A stretch of DNA of 10,694 nucleotides from an uncultured Bacilli bacterium. Lineage in GTDB: Bacteria > Bacillota_I > Bacilli_A > RFN20 > CAG-826. The number at the start of each line of letters is the position of its first letter. The stretch's first letter is position 1. The notes under the pieces are model-generated. The model made no database searches. It was given only the letters and a program-made list of their open reading frames with translations, and was not told where the DNA came from. A program made the translations under genes and the position numbers. Shown here one piece after another: positions 1-6,253 of the stretch. Where the stretch lies: NCBI GenBank assembly GCA_934133115.1, contig CAKPAV010000035.1, forward strand, positions 1-10,694, written 5' to 3'.

Positions 1-1068
1 GAGATTACTGTGGGTCAGCATGCATATACGTTTGACTTATTATTAAAGAAAGATAACAAAGTCAGTTTTAATGCCACATGTACTAAGAAAGCCTCTCAAG
101 GAGGAGGTGGCCCAGGTGGTGGTGGTTTCCCAGGTGGTGGTGGTCCTGGCGGAGGTCCAGCAGCAGGTGAAGAAACATCTGCTTCTACTACTGAAGAGGA
201 AGAAGATTTAACCACATTTAACTTTGCTTATGAAGGATCTTGGACATTAGAACAAGGATATGGATATATTATTAATCTTAGTGATGGAAATAATACCATT
301 ATCCATACTGATTTTAATAAGAATCAAGGACGTCATGAATTTTATTATAATGTAAAAACTAGCGAAGGTAGTTCCACAACTTTATTCCAAGCCAAAGACG
401 CTAATTTTAGAAGCACATTAGCAAAAGACTATAAGACCTGGGATGAAAGAGATAGTAAATATATCTTTGAAGCTAAAGCTACTGGTAATAATAATTCATT
501 AGCATTTGCTTATTTATATGCTCATAAAGATAATTCCGTAGTCATTAATGAACCTAGTGGTTCGGCTAGATCTGTAACATTAGGACTTAGTTGGAAATTA
601 GAAAACAATTTATTTGTTTTGATAAATAACAATCAAGAAATTGTATCAGAAATGTCTATAAATAGTGAGCATCCTGGATTTCGTTTAAGTTATAACTCAA
701 AAGCATTCTTCTGTTCTACTAATACAAGTATTTCCAATTCACAAATGACAAATGCTGACTTTGATGGTAAAACATTATACCAATTCGTTGGAAGTTATAC
801 TACTAGTGGACCTGATGGTGGAACTAAAGAAGTTGAATTAAACTTAACAAATAATGAAAACAAAATGTTCTTATATAGTGGTGGAACATTATCTAAAAAA
901 GGCACTTATACTTTTGAAAATGAAAAATTCACATTAACATTTGATGGTGAAGATCCAGTGGAAATTAATAAAGTAGATGGAAAATATACTTTCTCTTTCC
1001 AAATCAAAACAACTGGCTTCTTTGCTCAAACAATCGATGTTGTTACTGAATATATTCCTGGTAATTAA
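1..1068 (+). CDS. Exported multi-domain protein with Gly/Pro-rich linker, 3' part only
   Basis: The 5' end is outside the window. The frame is open from base 1 (first codons E-I-T), and the GTG at position 10 has no ribosome binding site, so it is not a credible start. Counting from the first codon, residues 1-33 look like the end of a beta-rich domain. Residues 34-57 are a Gly/Pro linker, followed by an acidic Ser/Thr/Glu stretch to about residue 72. Residues 73-255 are a beta-rich domain with many aromatic, Asn and Gly residues (GSWTLEQGYGY, DYKTWDERDSKYIF). Residues 260-355 form a final beta-rich module. There is no C-terminal membrane helix or LPxTG sorting signal, so any anchor must lie upstream. 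The composition suggests an extracellular protein, perhaps carbohydrate-binding, but I do not recognise the family. It ends 2 bases before the next gene and lies in the same transcription unit as a glycoside hydrolase, which is the only functional hint. Confidence 0.8.
   Translation, partial: EITVGQHAYTFDLLLKKDNKVSFNATCTKKASQGGGGPGGGGFPGGGGPGGGPAAGEETSASTTEEEEDLTTFNFAYEGSWTLEQGYGYIINLSDGNNTIIHTDFNKNQGRHEFYYNVKTSEGSSTTLFQAKDANFRSTLAKDYKTWDERDSKYIFEAKATGNNNSLAFAYLYAHKDNSVVINEPSGSARSVTLGLSWKLENNLFVLINNNQEIVSEMSINSEHPGFRLSYNSKAFFCSTNTSISNSQMTNADFDGKTLYQFVGSYTTSGPDGGTKEVELNLTNNENKMFLYSGGTLSKKGTYTFENEKFTLTFDGEDPVEINKVDGKYTFSFQIKTTGFFAQTIDVVTEYIPGN
100..171 (+). other. Gly/Pro-rich inter-domain linker coding segment
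   Basis: These 24 codons encode almost only Gly and Pro (blocks of GGGGP, GGGGFP, GGGP), ending in AAGE. The stretch is clearly richer in G and C than its AT-rich surroundings because of the GGN and CCN codons. The acidic Thr/Ser/Glu run that follows strengthens the reading as a flexible spacer between two folded extracellular domains. It consists of short near-repeats and could vary in length between strains by slippage, which is inference. Confidence 0.75.
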
Positions 1069-1070
1069 TT

Positions 1071-1700
1071 ATGAATATGTCGTATGAAAATAAGATGAAT
1101 AAAATAAAGAAAGCTATTTCTTATTTATTCATAGCCTCATTAATATTAAGCATTATATCTTTATTATTATTTGTTGGATTTAATCTGTTTGGTGTATTTA
1201 CCATTCAAACTCTTCCAGGAACAAAATATGAAAATCCCTTTACTTATCCTGGATGGCAAGCCATTTACTGGGGTGTAGGTGAAATGATTATTCAAGGATA
1301 TACTGAATTTACATTCAATATATTTAACTTCCTTGGTTTCTTTGTTCCATTCTTGACGATAGTTATTTGGTTAATAATGTATCCAAAATTATATAAAGCA
1401 AGAGGAACAAATAAAAAGAAAGCTATTCTAGAGTTTATAACTGGGGGATTAATTCTTGTTGGCGCAATTATATTATTTAACTGCGATAAGTTCGCTATTA
1501 TGAATGCGGAACAAGTTAAAGACTCATATCAAAATTATTATTTAGAATATTTATATCCGGCAATGCATGGAGAATTATCATTTACTAAAACATTCTATCC
1601 AACACTTATCTTAATCTTTGGAATTATTACTTCTATTATCAAAATCGCTAATGGAACGTTATTAATTTATCAAAAGAAATTTGCATTAAAAAATAAATAA
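1071..1700 (+). CDS. Small four-helix membrane protein of unknown function
   Basis: This 209-residue integral membrane protein has predicted helices at about residues 16-40, 84-106, 119-137 and 175-200. The N-terminus is basic and probably cytoplasmic (KMNKIKKA). With both ends inside, the 41-83 segment is an outer loop carrying PGWQAIYWG (60-68), the 107-118 segment is a basic inner loop (RGTNKKK), and 138-174 is a second outer loop rich in Tyr and acidic residues. I do not recognise the family. The start codon lies 2 bases after the preceding stop with no clear Shine-Dalgarno, so translation is probably coupled. The ATGs at 1077 and 1095 are alternative starts. It sits between an exported protein and a membrane-anchored glycoside hydrolase, so a role in placing or assisting those proteins, or in sugar uptake or sensing, is possible but unsupported by any motif. 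Confidence 0.75.
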   Translation: MNMSYENKMNKIKKAISYLFIASLILSIISLLLFVGFNLFGVFTIQTLPGTKYENPFTYPGWQAIYWGVGEMIIQGYTEFTFNIFNFLGFFVPFLTIVIWLIMYPKLYKARGTNKKKAILEFITGGLILVGAIILFNCDKFAIMNAEQVKDSYQNYYLEYLYPAMHGELSFTKTFYPTLILIFGIITSIIKIANGTLLIYQKKFALKNK

Positions 1701-1705
1701 AGGAG
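1701..1705 (+). promoter_or_regulatory. Ribosome binding site of the GH3 gene
   Basis: AGGAG lies directly after the preceding stop codon and 6 bases before the ATG at 1712. It fixes that start and supports independent, strong translation initiation of the hydrolase within the operon. Confidence 0.9.
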
Positions 1706-1711
1706 AAAATT

Positions 1712-4700
1712 ATGAATAAAACAAAAAAGAAAAAAATAGTAACAATGAGCACTATTGGTCTTAGTGTTCTTGTTGTTATGACTGCCGCAACAATAGCTAG
1801 TAATATTCAAGCCGGTAACCTTGATTTGTTATTTCCTGGCGATGCCATTGTAACTGATAAAGGTGAAGGATTAGATACTAACTATATTGATTTTAAAGCC
1901 AAAAGCCAAGATGAAGCACTTAAAAATGCTCAAGATGCCACTCAATTAACCGCAGAAGAAGGTATGACATTATTAAAAAATGAAAATAACGCTCTTCCAT
2001 TAGCAAAATCAACAAAAGTAACTATCTTAGGCTATTATTCTTGGCATAATAATATGTCGGGTGGTGAAGACCCTGCCACTACTAGTGGTGCTATATCATT
2101 AGGTAAAGGTTTAGAAAATAAATTTGATACTAATGAAGCAGTAACTGCTTTATATAATGCGGCAAGAGGTGACTTTGATGACCCTGCTACAGCATTAGCA
2201 AGTGCTGAATCTACTTTTGCAGATTATGATACCGCGGTTGTGACTCTTAAACGTAACTCTGGTGAAGGTAATGACCAATCATTAAATGCTGGTAGTAAAG
2301 AACAAAATAGAACTGGTTTAACAATTAATAATGCCGAATTAAAATTACTTGATTATGCTTCAAAGAAAATTAAAAAAGTCATTGTAGTTATTAACTCTGC
2401 AAATGCTATGGAATTAGGATTCCTTGATAAAGATGATCCTAATATGGATAGTAATGGAATGTATACTGACCCATATAATCCAACTCAAAAATATGATTTG
2501 TCTAAAGTAACTGCTGCAATATGGGCAGGCTGCTGTGGTTCTCAAGGTGGTACTGCTTTAGCCAATATTCTTGATGGTACAGTAAACCCAAGTGGACACT
2601 TAGTTGATACTTATGTTCGTGATTTAAAGAAAGATCCAACATGGCAAAATTTTGGTTCATATAAATATAGCAACTCTGCTTCTTTAAATTCTTATCAAGG
2701 CGAAACATATTTCGTTGAATATGAAGAAGGCATATATGTTGGATATCGTTATTATGAAACAGCAAGTTATGAAGCAAAAAATAATAACTACGCTGGGTTT
2801 GATTATGATGAAGCTGTTGTTTACCCATTTGGATATGGTTTATCTTACACAGATTTCTCATTAGAATATGATGATACTCCTACATATAATGTGGAAACTG
2901 CTAGCTACACATTTAATGTTAAAATCACTAATACTGGTAGCGTTGCTGGTAAAGGTGTTGCCCAAATCTATGTAAACGCTCCTTATATCAAAGGTGAAGT
3001 AGAAAAATCTCACGTAGTATTAGGTGGATTCGCAAAATCAAAATTATTACAACCTGGTAAGTCTGATGTTGTAACTATTGAAATCAAAGATGATTACTTC
3101 TCTTCTTATGATTATAAAAATGAAAAATGTTACATTATGGATGCTGGTAACTATAACTTCTACTTATCAAGTAACGCTCACTCTTGGGAAACAATTGATA
3201 AAGAAAGCGCTAGTGAACAAGCCAAACACTTATGGACACGTAACTTATCTAAAAAGATTGTTTATAAAGACGGAAAAGACGGAAAACGTACAACAGACTT
3301 AGTTGCTGCAACTAATAAAGAAGATGAAGAATTAAATCATAAGTTTAAATCTTACAAAGATGGTACTTCTGGTGATGGTTATATCCATGACTTCTCACGT
3401 GAAGATTTCAAAACATCTTTCCCAACTGCACCAAAAAATGATGACTATGTTTTAACTAATGAATATGCCTTAGAACAAGTTGCACAATATGACGTTTGGG
3501 ATGAAAAGAACAATCCAATTACTGAAATGCCTGTAACTGACGACCACACTACTTCTTACGTTTTAGCGGATATGCGTGGTGTTGATTATGATGATCCAAA
3601 ATGGGATGACTATATTAACCAATTCACTATTGATTCAATGGCTTATATGTTCTCAAATGGTGGATGGAATGAAGTTGAAGATGAAGCAAATGGTGTACCA
3701 AAATCATTTGACGCTGACTCTCCTTACGGATATTATGCACATGCATTAACAATTAAAAATATTAATAAATGGTACTGCGGTGACCCAATGGTTGCAGCTA
3801 CATTCAACTTAGAAGTTGCCTCATTGTTGGGTGAAGTATTTGGTGAAGAAGCATTCTGTAACAAACTCGCTGGTGGTTCTTTAATTACTGGTATCTATGG
3901 TTATGGATTAAATGTTCATCGTTCTGCTTTTGGTGGAAGAAACTACGAATATTATTCTGAAGATGGTTTATTATCAGGTAAGATGGCTGCTGCTGAAGCA
4001 AGCAAAGCTTCTGAAAAAGGTCTAATTACTTTCATGAAACACTATGTCTTAAATGACCAAGAAACTAATAGACAAAAGAATGGTTATTGCTCTTGGGTAA
4101 ATGAACAAGCTTTTAGAGAAATATATACAAAAGGCTGGGAAATTTACATTAAAGAAGCAAAAATGACTATTAACTATTATAAAGTAAATGAAGAAGGTAA
4201 ATACGAATTAGCAAGTAAAGAAATGCCTGCTGCAACTGGTATTATGACTTCATACAACCGTGTTGGTGGTCGTTGGGCTGGTGCTTCTGATAGTATTAAT
4301 GGCATCTTAAGAGATGAATTTGGTTATACAGGTACAACTATTACTGATGCTGGTGGTCAACCAAATACATATATGACTACTGACTTGATGTTAAGAAAAG
4401 GCGGAGCCTTAACTTTAACAAATAATGGTACAAACGGATTATATGATACTAATAGCGCTACTGCGGTATACTGGTTAAAAGATGCTACTAAACACATTCT
4501 TTATAACAAAGCAAACTCTAACTGTATCGTTGGTCTTGCTCCTGGATCTGCTATTAAATATACAACTGCTCCTTGGAGAATCTGGCGTGGAGTAGCATGG
4601 GGCGTTACGGGTGTATTAGTTGCTCTTGATGCAGTTTATGTAACTTTAATTGCTTTAGATAAGATTAAAGTAAAAGAAAAACAAAAAGTAGCTAGTGATG

Positions 4701-4720
4701 ATGATTCTGATGAATTCTAA
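1712..4720 (+). CDS. Membrane-anchored family 3 glycoside hydrolase, reversed domain order
   Basis: This 1002-residue protein is a probable beta-glucosidase or related exo-acting glycosidase on the outer cell surface. Residues 1-8 are basic and 13-31 form a membrane anchor. The GH3 C-terminal-type alpha/beta domain comes first (about 78-380: start EEGMTLLKNENNALPL, end YPFGYGLSYTDF), then an Fn3-like domain (about 397-488), then the GH3 TIM-barrel domain (about 635-935). In the barrel, R743 lies in GGRNYEYYSEDG, K776-H777 in KHYVLNDQETNR, and D879 in TTITDAGG is the likely nucleophile. E185 in SGEG fits the acid/base position. The substrate-loop motif usually written DGP reads DSP (669-671). 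A second helix (about 957-983) is followed by a charged, Asp-rich tail. Reversed order is known in some GH3 enzymes, such as Ruminococcus albus beta-glucosidase. Substrate and bond specificity cannot be read from the sequence. Confidence 0.92.
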   Translation: MNKTKKKKIVTMSTIGLSVLVVMTAATIASNIQAGNLDLLFPGDAIVTDKGEGLDTNYIDFKAKSQDEALKNAQDATQLTAEEGMTLLKNENNALPLAKSTKVTILGYYSWHNNMSGGEDPATTSGAISLGKGLENKFDTNEAVTALYNAARGDFDDPATALASAESTFADYDTAVVTLKRNSGEGNDQSLNAGSKEQNRTGLTINNAELKLLDYASKKIKKVIVVINSANAMELGFLDKDDPNMDSNGMYTDPYNPTQKYDLSKVTAAIWAGCCGSQGGTALANILDGTVNPSGHLVDTYVRDLKKDPTWQNFGSYKYSNSASLNSYQGETYFVEYEEGIYVGYRYYETASYEAKNNNYAGFDYDEAVVYPFGYGLSYTDFSLEYDDTPTYNVETASYTFNVKITNTGSVAGKGVAQIYVNAPYIKGEVEKSHVVLGGFAKSKLLQPGKSDVVTIEIKDDYFSSYDYKNEKCYIMDAGNYNFYLSSNAHSWETIDKESASEQAKHLWTRNLSKKIVYKDGKDGKRTTDLVAATNKEDEELNHKFKSYKDGTSGDGYIHDFSREDFKTSFPTAPKNDDYVLTNEYALEQVAQYDVWDEKNNPITEMPVTDDHTTSYVLADMRGVDYDDPKWDDYINQFTIDSMAYMFSNGGWNEVEDEANGVPKSFDADSPYGYYAHALTIKNINKWYCGDPMVAATFNLEVASLLGEVFGEEAFCNKLAGGSLITGIYGYGLNVHRSAFGGRNYEYYSEDGLLSGKMAAAEASKASEKGLITFMKHYVLNDQETNRQKNGYCSWVNEQAFREIYTKGWEIYIKEAKMTINYYKVNEEGKYELASKEMPAATGIMTSYNRVGGRWAGASDSINGILRDEFGYTGTTITDAGGQPNTYMTTDLMLRKGGALTLTNNGTNGLYDTNSATAVYWLKDATKHILYNKANSNCIVGLAPGSAIKYTTAPWRIWRGVAWGVTGVLVALDAVYVTLIALDKIKVKEKQKVASDDDSDEF

Positions 4721-4726
4721 AAAAAA

Positions 4727-4747
4727 TTAACCCTCCTATATGGTTAA
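4727..4747 (+). other. Short inverted repeat after the GH3 gene
   Basis: TTAACC (4727-4732) pairs with GGTTAA (4742-4747) across a 9-base loop, directly after the A-rich stretch following the stop codon. It is a weak 6-bp hairpin with no U-tract, so it is not a terminator by itself. It may protect the 3' end or be chance. Confidence 0.3.
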
Positions 4748-4753
4748 ATGAAC

Positions 4754-4790
4754 AAAAATTGCTAGGAATGAAAAATTCTTAGCAATTTTT
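4754..4790. terminator. Bidirectional intrinsic terminator between convergent genes
   Basis: Bases 4754-4768 pair with 4776-4790 to give a 15-bp stem with one G-T wobble and a 7-base loop. The outer five pairs are A on the left arm and T on the right arm, so transcripts in either direction end the stem in a U-run. The hairpin lies 33 bases past the hydrolase stop and 25 bases past the stop of the convergent permease gene, so it can serve both. Confidence 0.85.
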
Positions 4791-4815
4791 ATGTATTTTA
4801 AATGTTGATTAGTTA

Positions 4816-6129
4816 TTAACAAGTAACCATTAGTCCTAATAATGCCATTAATAAAACAGCAGGAACAATAATTATTCCATATTTCATAAAATCAAAAAAA
4901 GTAAATTTAACATCATATTTTTTAAGTAATGACATCCACATAATGCCTGCAAGGGCGCCAATTGGTGTTAGGTATGCACCAATATTTGATCCTATTATTG
5001 TTGCATATATCGCTGGTAATTGATAATTATTAACATCAGTTAATATTGGAGCAAACAATACTGACATAGGAATATTATTAATTAAATTATCCGATATTGT
5101 TGAAATTAATAAATAGTTAAAAATTGTCATATTTTTTGAAGAATTTATGTTATTTAGAAATTCTGCAATATGCACTGTAACCTCATTATAATCCAATGCC
5201 AAAACAATAATAAACATTGATAATACAAATGGTATTAGGTTATAAGGAAGTCTTTTGTAAACATGTTTAATTGTTGTGGCGGATTTATGAATAATAGCAT
5301 CGCTAATTAAGAATATTGTTAAAGATAAAGCCGCACATAAACAAATAATCCACATTTCAAAATGAATATAGTTAGAAATTGCTAATAAAATAATAGTTAC
5401 ACCTAGATGAATTAAATTAATTATCATTAATGGTTTATTATCTATTTTAGCCTCTTCTATATCTATTAAATCCATCGCTTGATGTAAATCTTTATTAAAT
5501 ATTAATAGTAATAATATTAAGGATGTAAAGCCCGCTAAAAGAGTTGGTAAATACATTACTTTTAAGTAGTCTAAAAATGATATATTAAAGTAACTTGATA
5601 AGTATATATTGGTAGGATTTCCAATTGTAAATAACATTGAATATGTATTTGCAGTAATAAATTCCATAATCAAATAAGGAATAGGGTTAATTTTAGCGTG
5701 TTTAGCAAAATAAACGATAAATGGCGTGAATGTTAATATAATTATATCATTAGACGTAAATATAGTTAAAACCGCTACTAAGGCGTATAAAATAAAAAAT
5801 AATGTATATTGATTATTATGGAACTTATTTAATGCTTTAATGGCAATATATTTAAAAAATCCTAACTCATCAAGAGATATAGAAATCATCGCTGTAGAAA
5901 TAAATAACACCAATACTTTAATTGGATTAACGCTACTAGTGGATGTAAATGCATCGAAAACATTCTTTATTGGCACTATGTTAAATACAAGTAATATAAT
6001 TGCTCCAATCAAAGCAGGTATAAAGAATGTACTTATACTTATGTTTTTTATTTTAATATTTGGTTTAAATAATATTAATAAAATAATAGATATTGATACT
6101 AAAACCGCTACAATTACCGAATAAATCAT
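4816..6129 (-). CDS. ArsB/SLC13-type (ion transporter superfamily) anion permease
   Basis: This 437-residue polytopic membrane protein has about eleven hydrophobic segments. Family hallmarks are visible in both halves: SNDIIILTFTPFI (126-138), TIGNPTNIYL (168-177), SDNLINNIPMSVL (346-358) and GSNIGAYLTPIGALAG (380-395). The paired re-entrant motifs (NPTN in the first half, TPIGALAG in the second) are typical of the ArsB/CitM group, which moves arsenite, dicarboxylates, citrate or other anions using ion gradients. The length matches the usual 420-440 residues, so the gene looks intact. A charged cytoplasmic loop (about 212-232) separates the halves. No arsR, arsC or arsA lies in the window, so an arsenite role should not be assumed. 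The gene stands alone, with a hairpin after it and another terminator before it. GGAGA 7 bases upstream fixes the ATG. Confidence 0.88.
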   Translation of the reverse strand: MIYSVIVAVLVSISIILLILFKPNIKIKNISISTFFIPALIGAIILLVFNIVPIKNVFDAFTSTSSVNPIKVLVLFISTAMISISLDELGFFKYIAIKALNKFHNNQYTLFFILYALVAVLTIFTSNDIIILTFTPFIVYFAKHAKINPIPYLIMEFITANTYSMLFTIGNPTNIYLSSYFNISFLDYLKVMYLPTLLAGFTSLILLLLIFNKDLHQAMDLIDIEEAKIDNKPLMIINLIHLGVTIILLAISNYIHFEMWIICLCAALSLTIFLISDAIIHKSATTIKHVYKRLPYNLIPFVLSMFIIVLALDYNEVTVHIAEFLNNINSSKNMTIFNYLLISTISDNLINNIPMSVLFAPILTDVNNYQLPAIYATIIGSNIGAYLTPIGALAGIMWMSLLKKYDVKFTFFDFMKYGIIIVPAVLLMALLGLMVTC

Positions 6130-6136
6130 TTTTAAA

Positions 6137-6141
6137 TCTCC
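6137..6141 (-). promoter_or_regulatory. Ribosome binding site of the permease gene
   Basis: On the minus strand this reads GGAGA, 7 bases before the ATG at 6129. It supports the annotated start. Confidence 0.8.
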
Positions 6142-6151
6142 AAACTACACA

Positions 6152-6157
6152 ATTATA
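6152..6157 (-). promoter_or_regulatory. Possible -10 box for the permease gene
   Basis: The minus strand reads a perfect TATAAT, which would start a transcript about 15 bases upstream of the permease ATG. The region lies after the terminator of the upstream operon, so a promoter is expected here. At a 17-base spacing the -35 position reads only TAGCAA, a poor match, and there is no TGn extension. The assignment is therefore tentative in such AT-rich DNA. Confidence 0.4.
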
Positions 6158-6211
6158 ATACTAGTCAATAAATTTTGCTATATCTTATTTAATGTTTTTG
6201 TGTAAATAGCC

Positions 6212-6248
6212 AAAAAAAAGCAAGGATTTATTACATAGCCTTGCTTTT
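6212..6248 (-). terminator. Intrinsic terminator of the signal peptidase operon
   Basis: On the minus strand, AAAAGCAAGG (6248-6239) pairs perfectly with CCTTGCTTTT (6225-6216) over 10 bp with a 13-base loop. The transcript then continues the U-run to position 6212, giving eight T in total. It begins 5 bases after the TAA of the 736-residue exported protein and separates this operon from the permease gene. Confidence 0.9.
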
Positions 6249-6253
6249 ATAAG

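Noticed and set aside
10..12. GTG as the start of the first gene
   Set aside because: The same frame is open to base 1, no ribosome binding site can be seen before it, and no signal peptide follows, although the protein looks extracellular. It is more likely an internal Val codon of a truncated gene.
2502..2861. Antisense open frame of 119 codons within the GH3 gene
   Set aside because: It lies fully inside a well-supported coding region, has no SD, and its His/Gln/Leu-rich translation looks like antisense of an AT-rich gene.
3268..3290. Tandem GACGGAAAA repeat in the GH3 gene
   Set aside because: Only two short copies occur, encoding DGK-DGK in a variable linker. This is too small to call a repeat element.
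3078..3302. 74-codon frame on the same strand inside the GH3 gene
   Set aside because: It is an out-of-frame shadow of the Fn3-like and linker region, with no domain or SD support.
5840..6124. 94-codon frame opposite the permease gene
   Set aside because: It is antisense to a conserved membrane protein whose motifs are intact, and it has no start signals of its own.
6152..6168. TTGACT followed by TATAAT on the minus strand as a full promoter
   Set aside because: The two elements are only 5 bases apart, far from the 16-18 needed. Only the -10 box is kept, at low confidence.
6130..6253. Riboswitch or small RNA in the gap before the permease gene
   Set aside because: The gap is accounted for by the terminator of the upstream operon, a possible -10 box and the SD. 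No further structure is visible.
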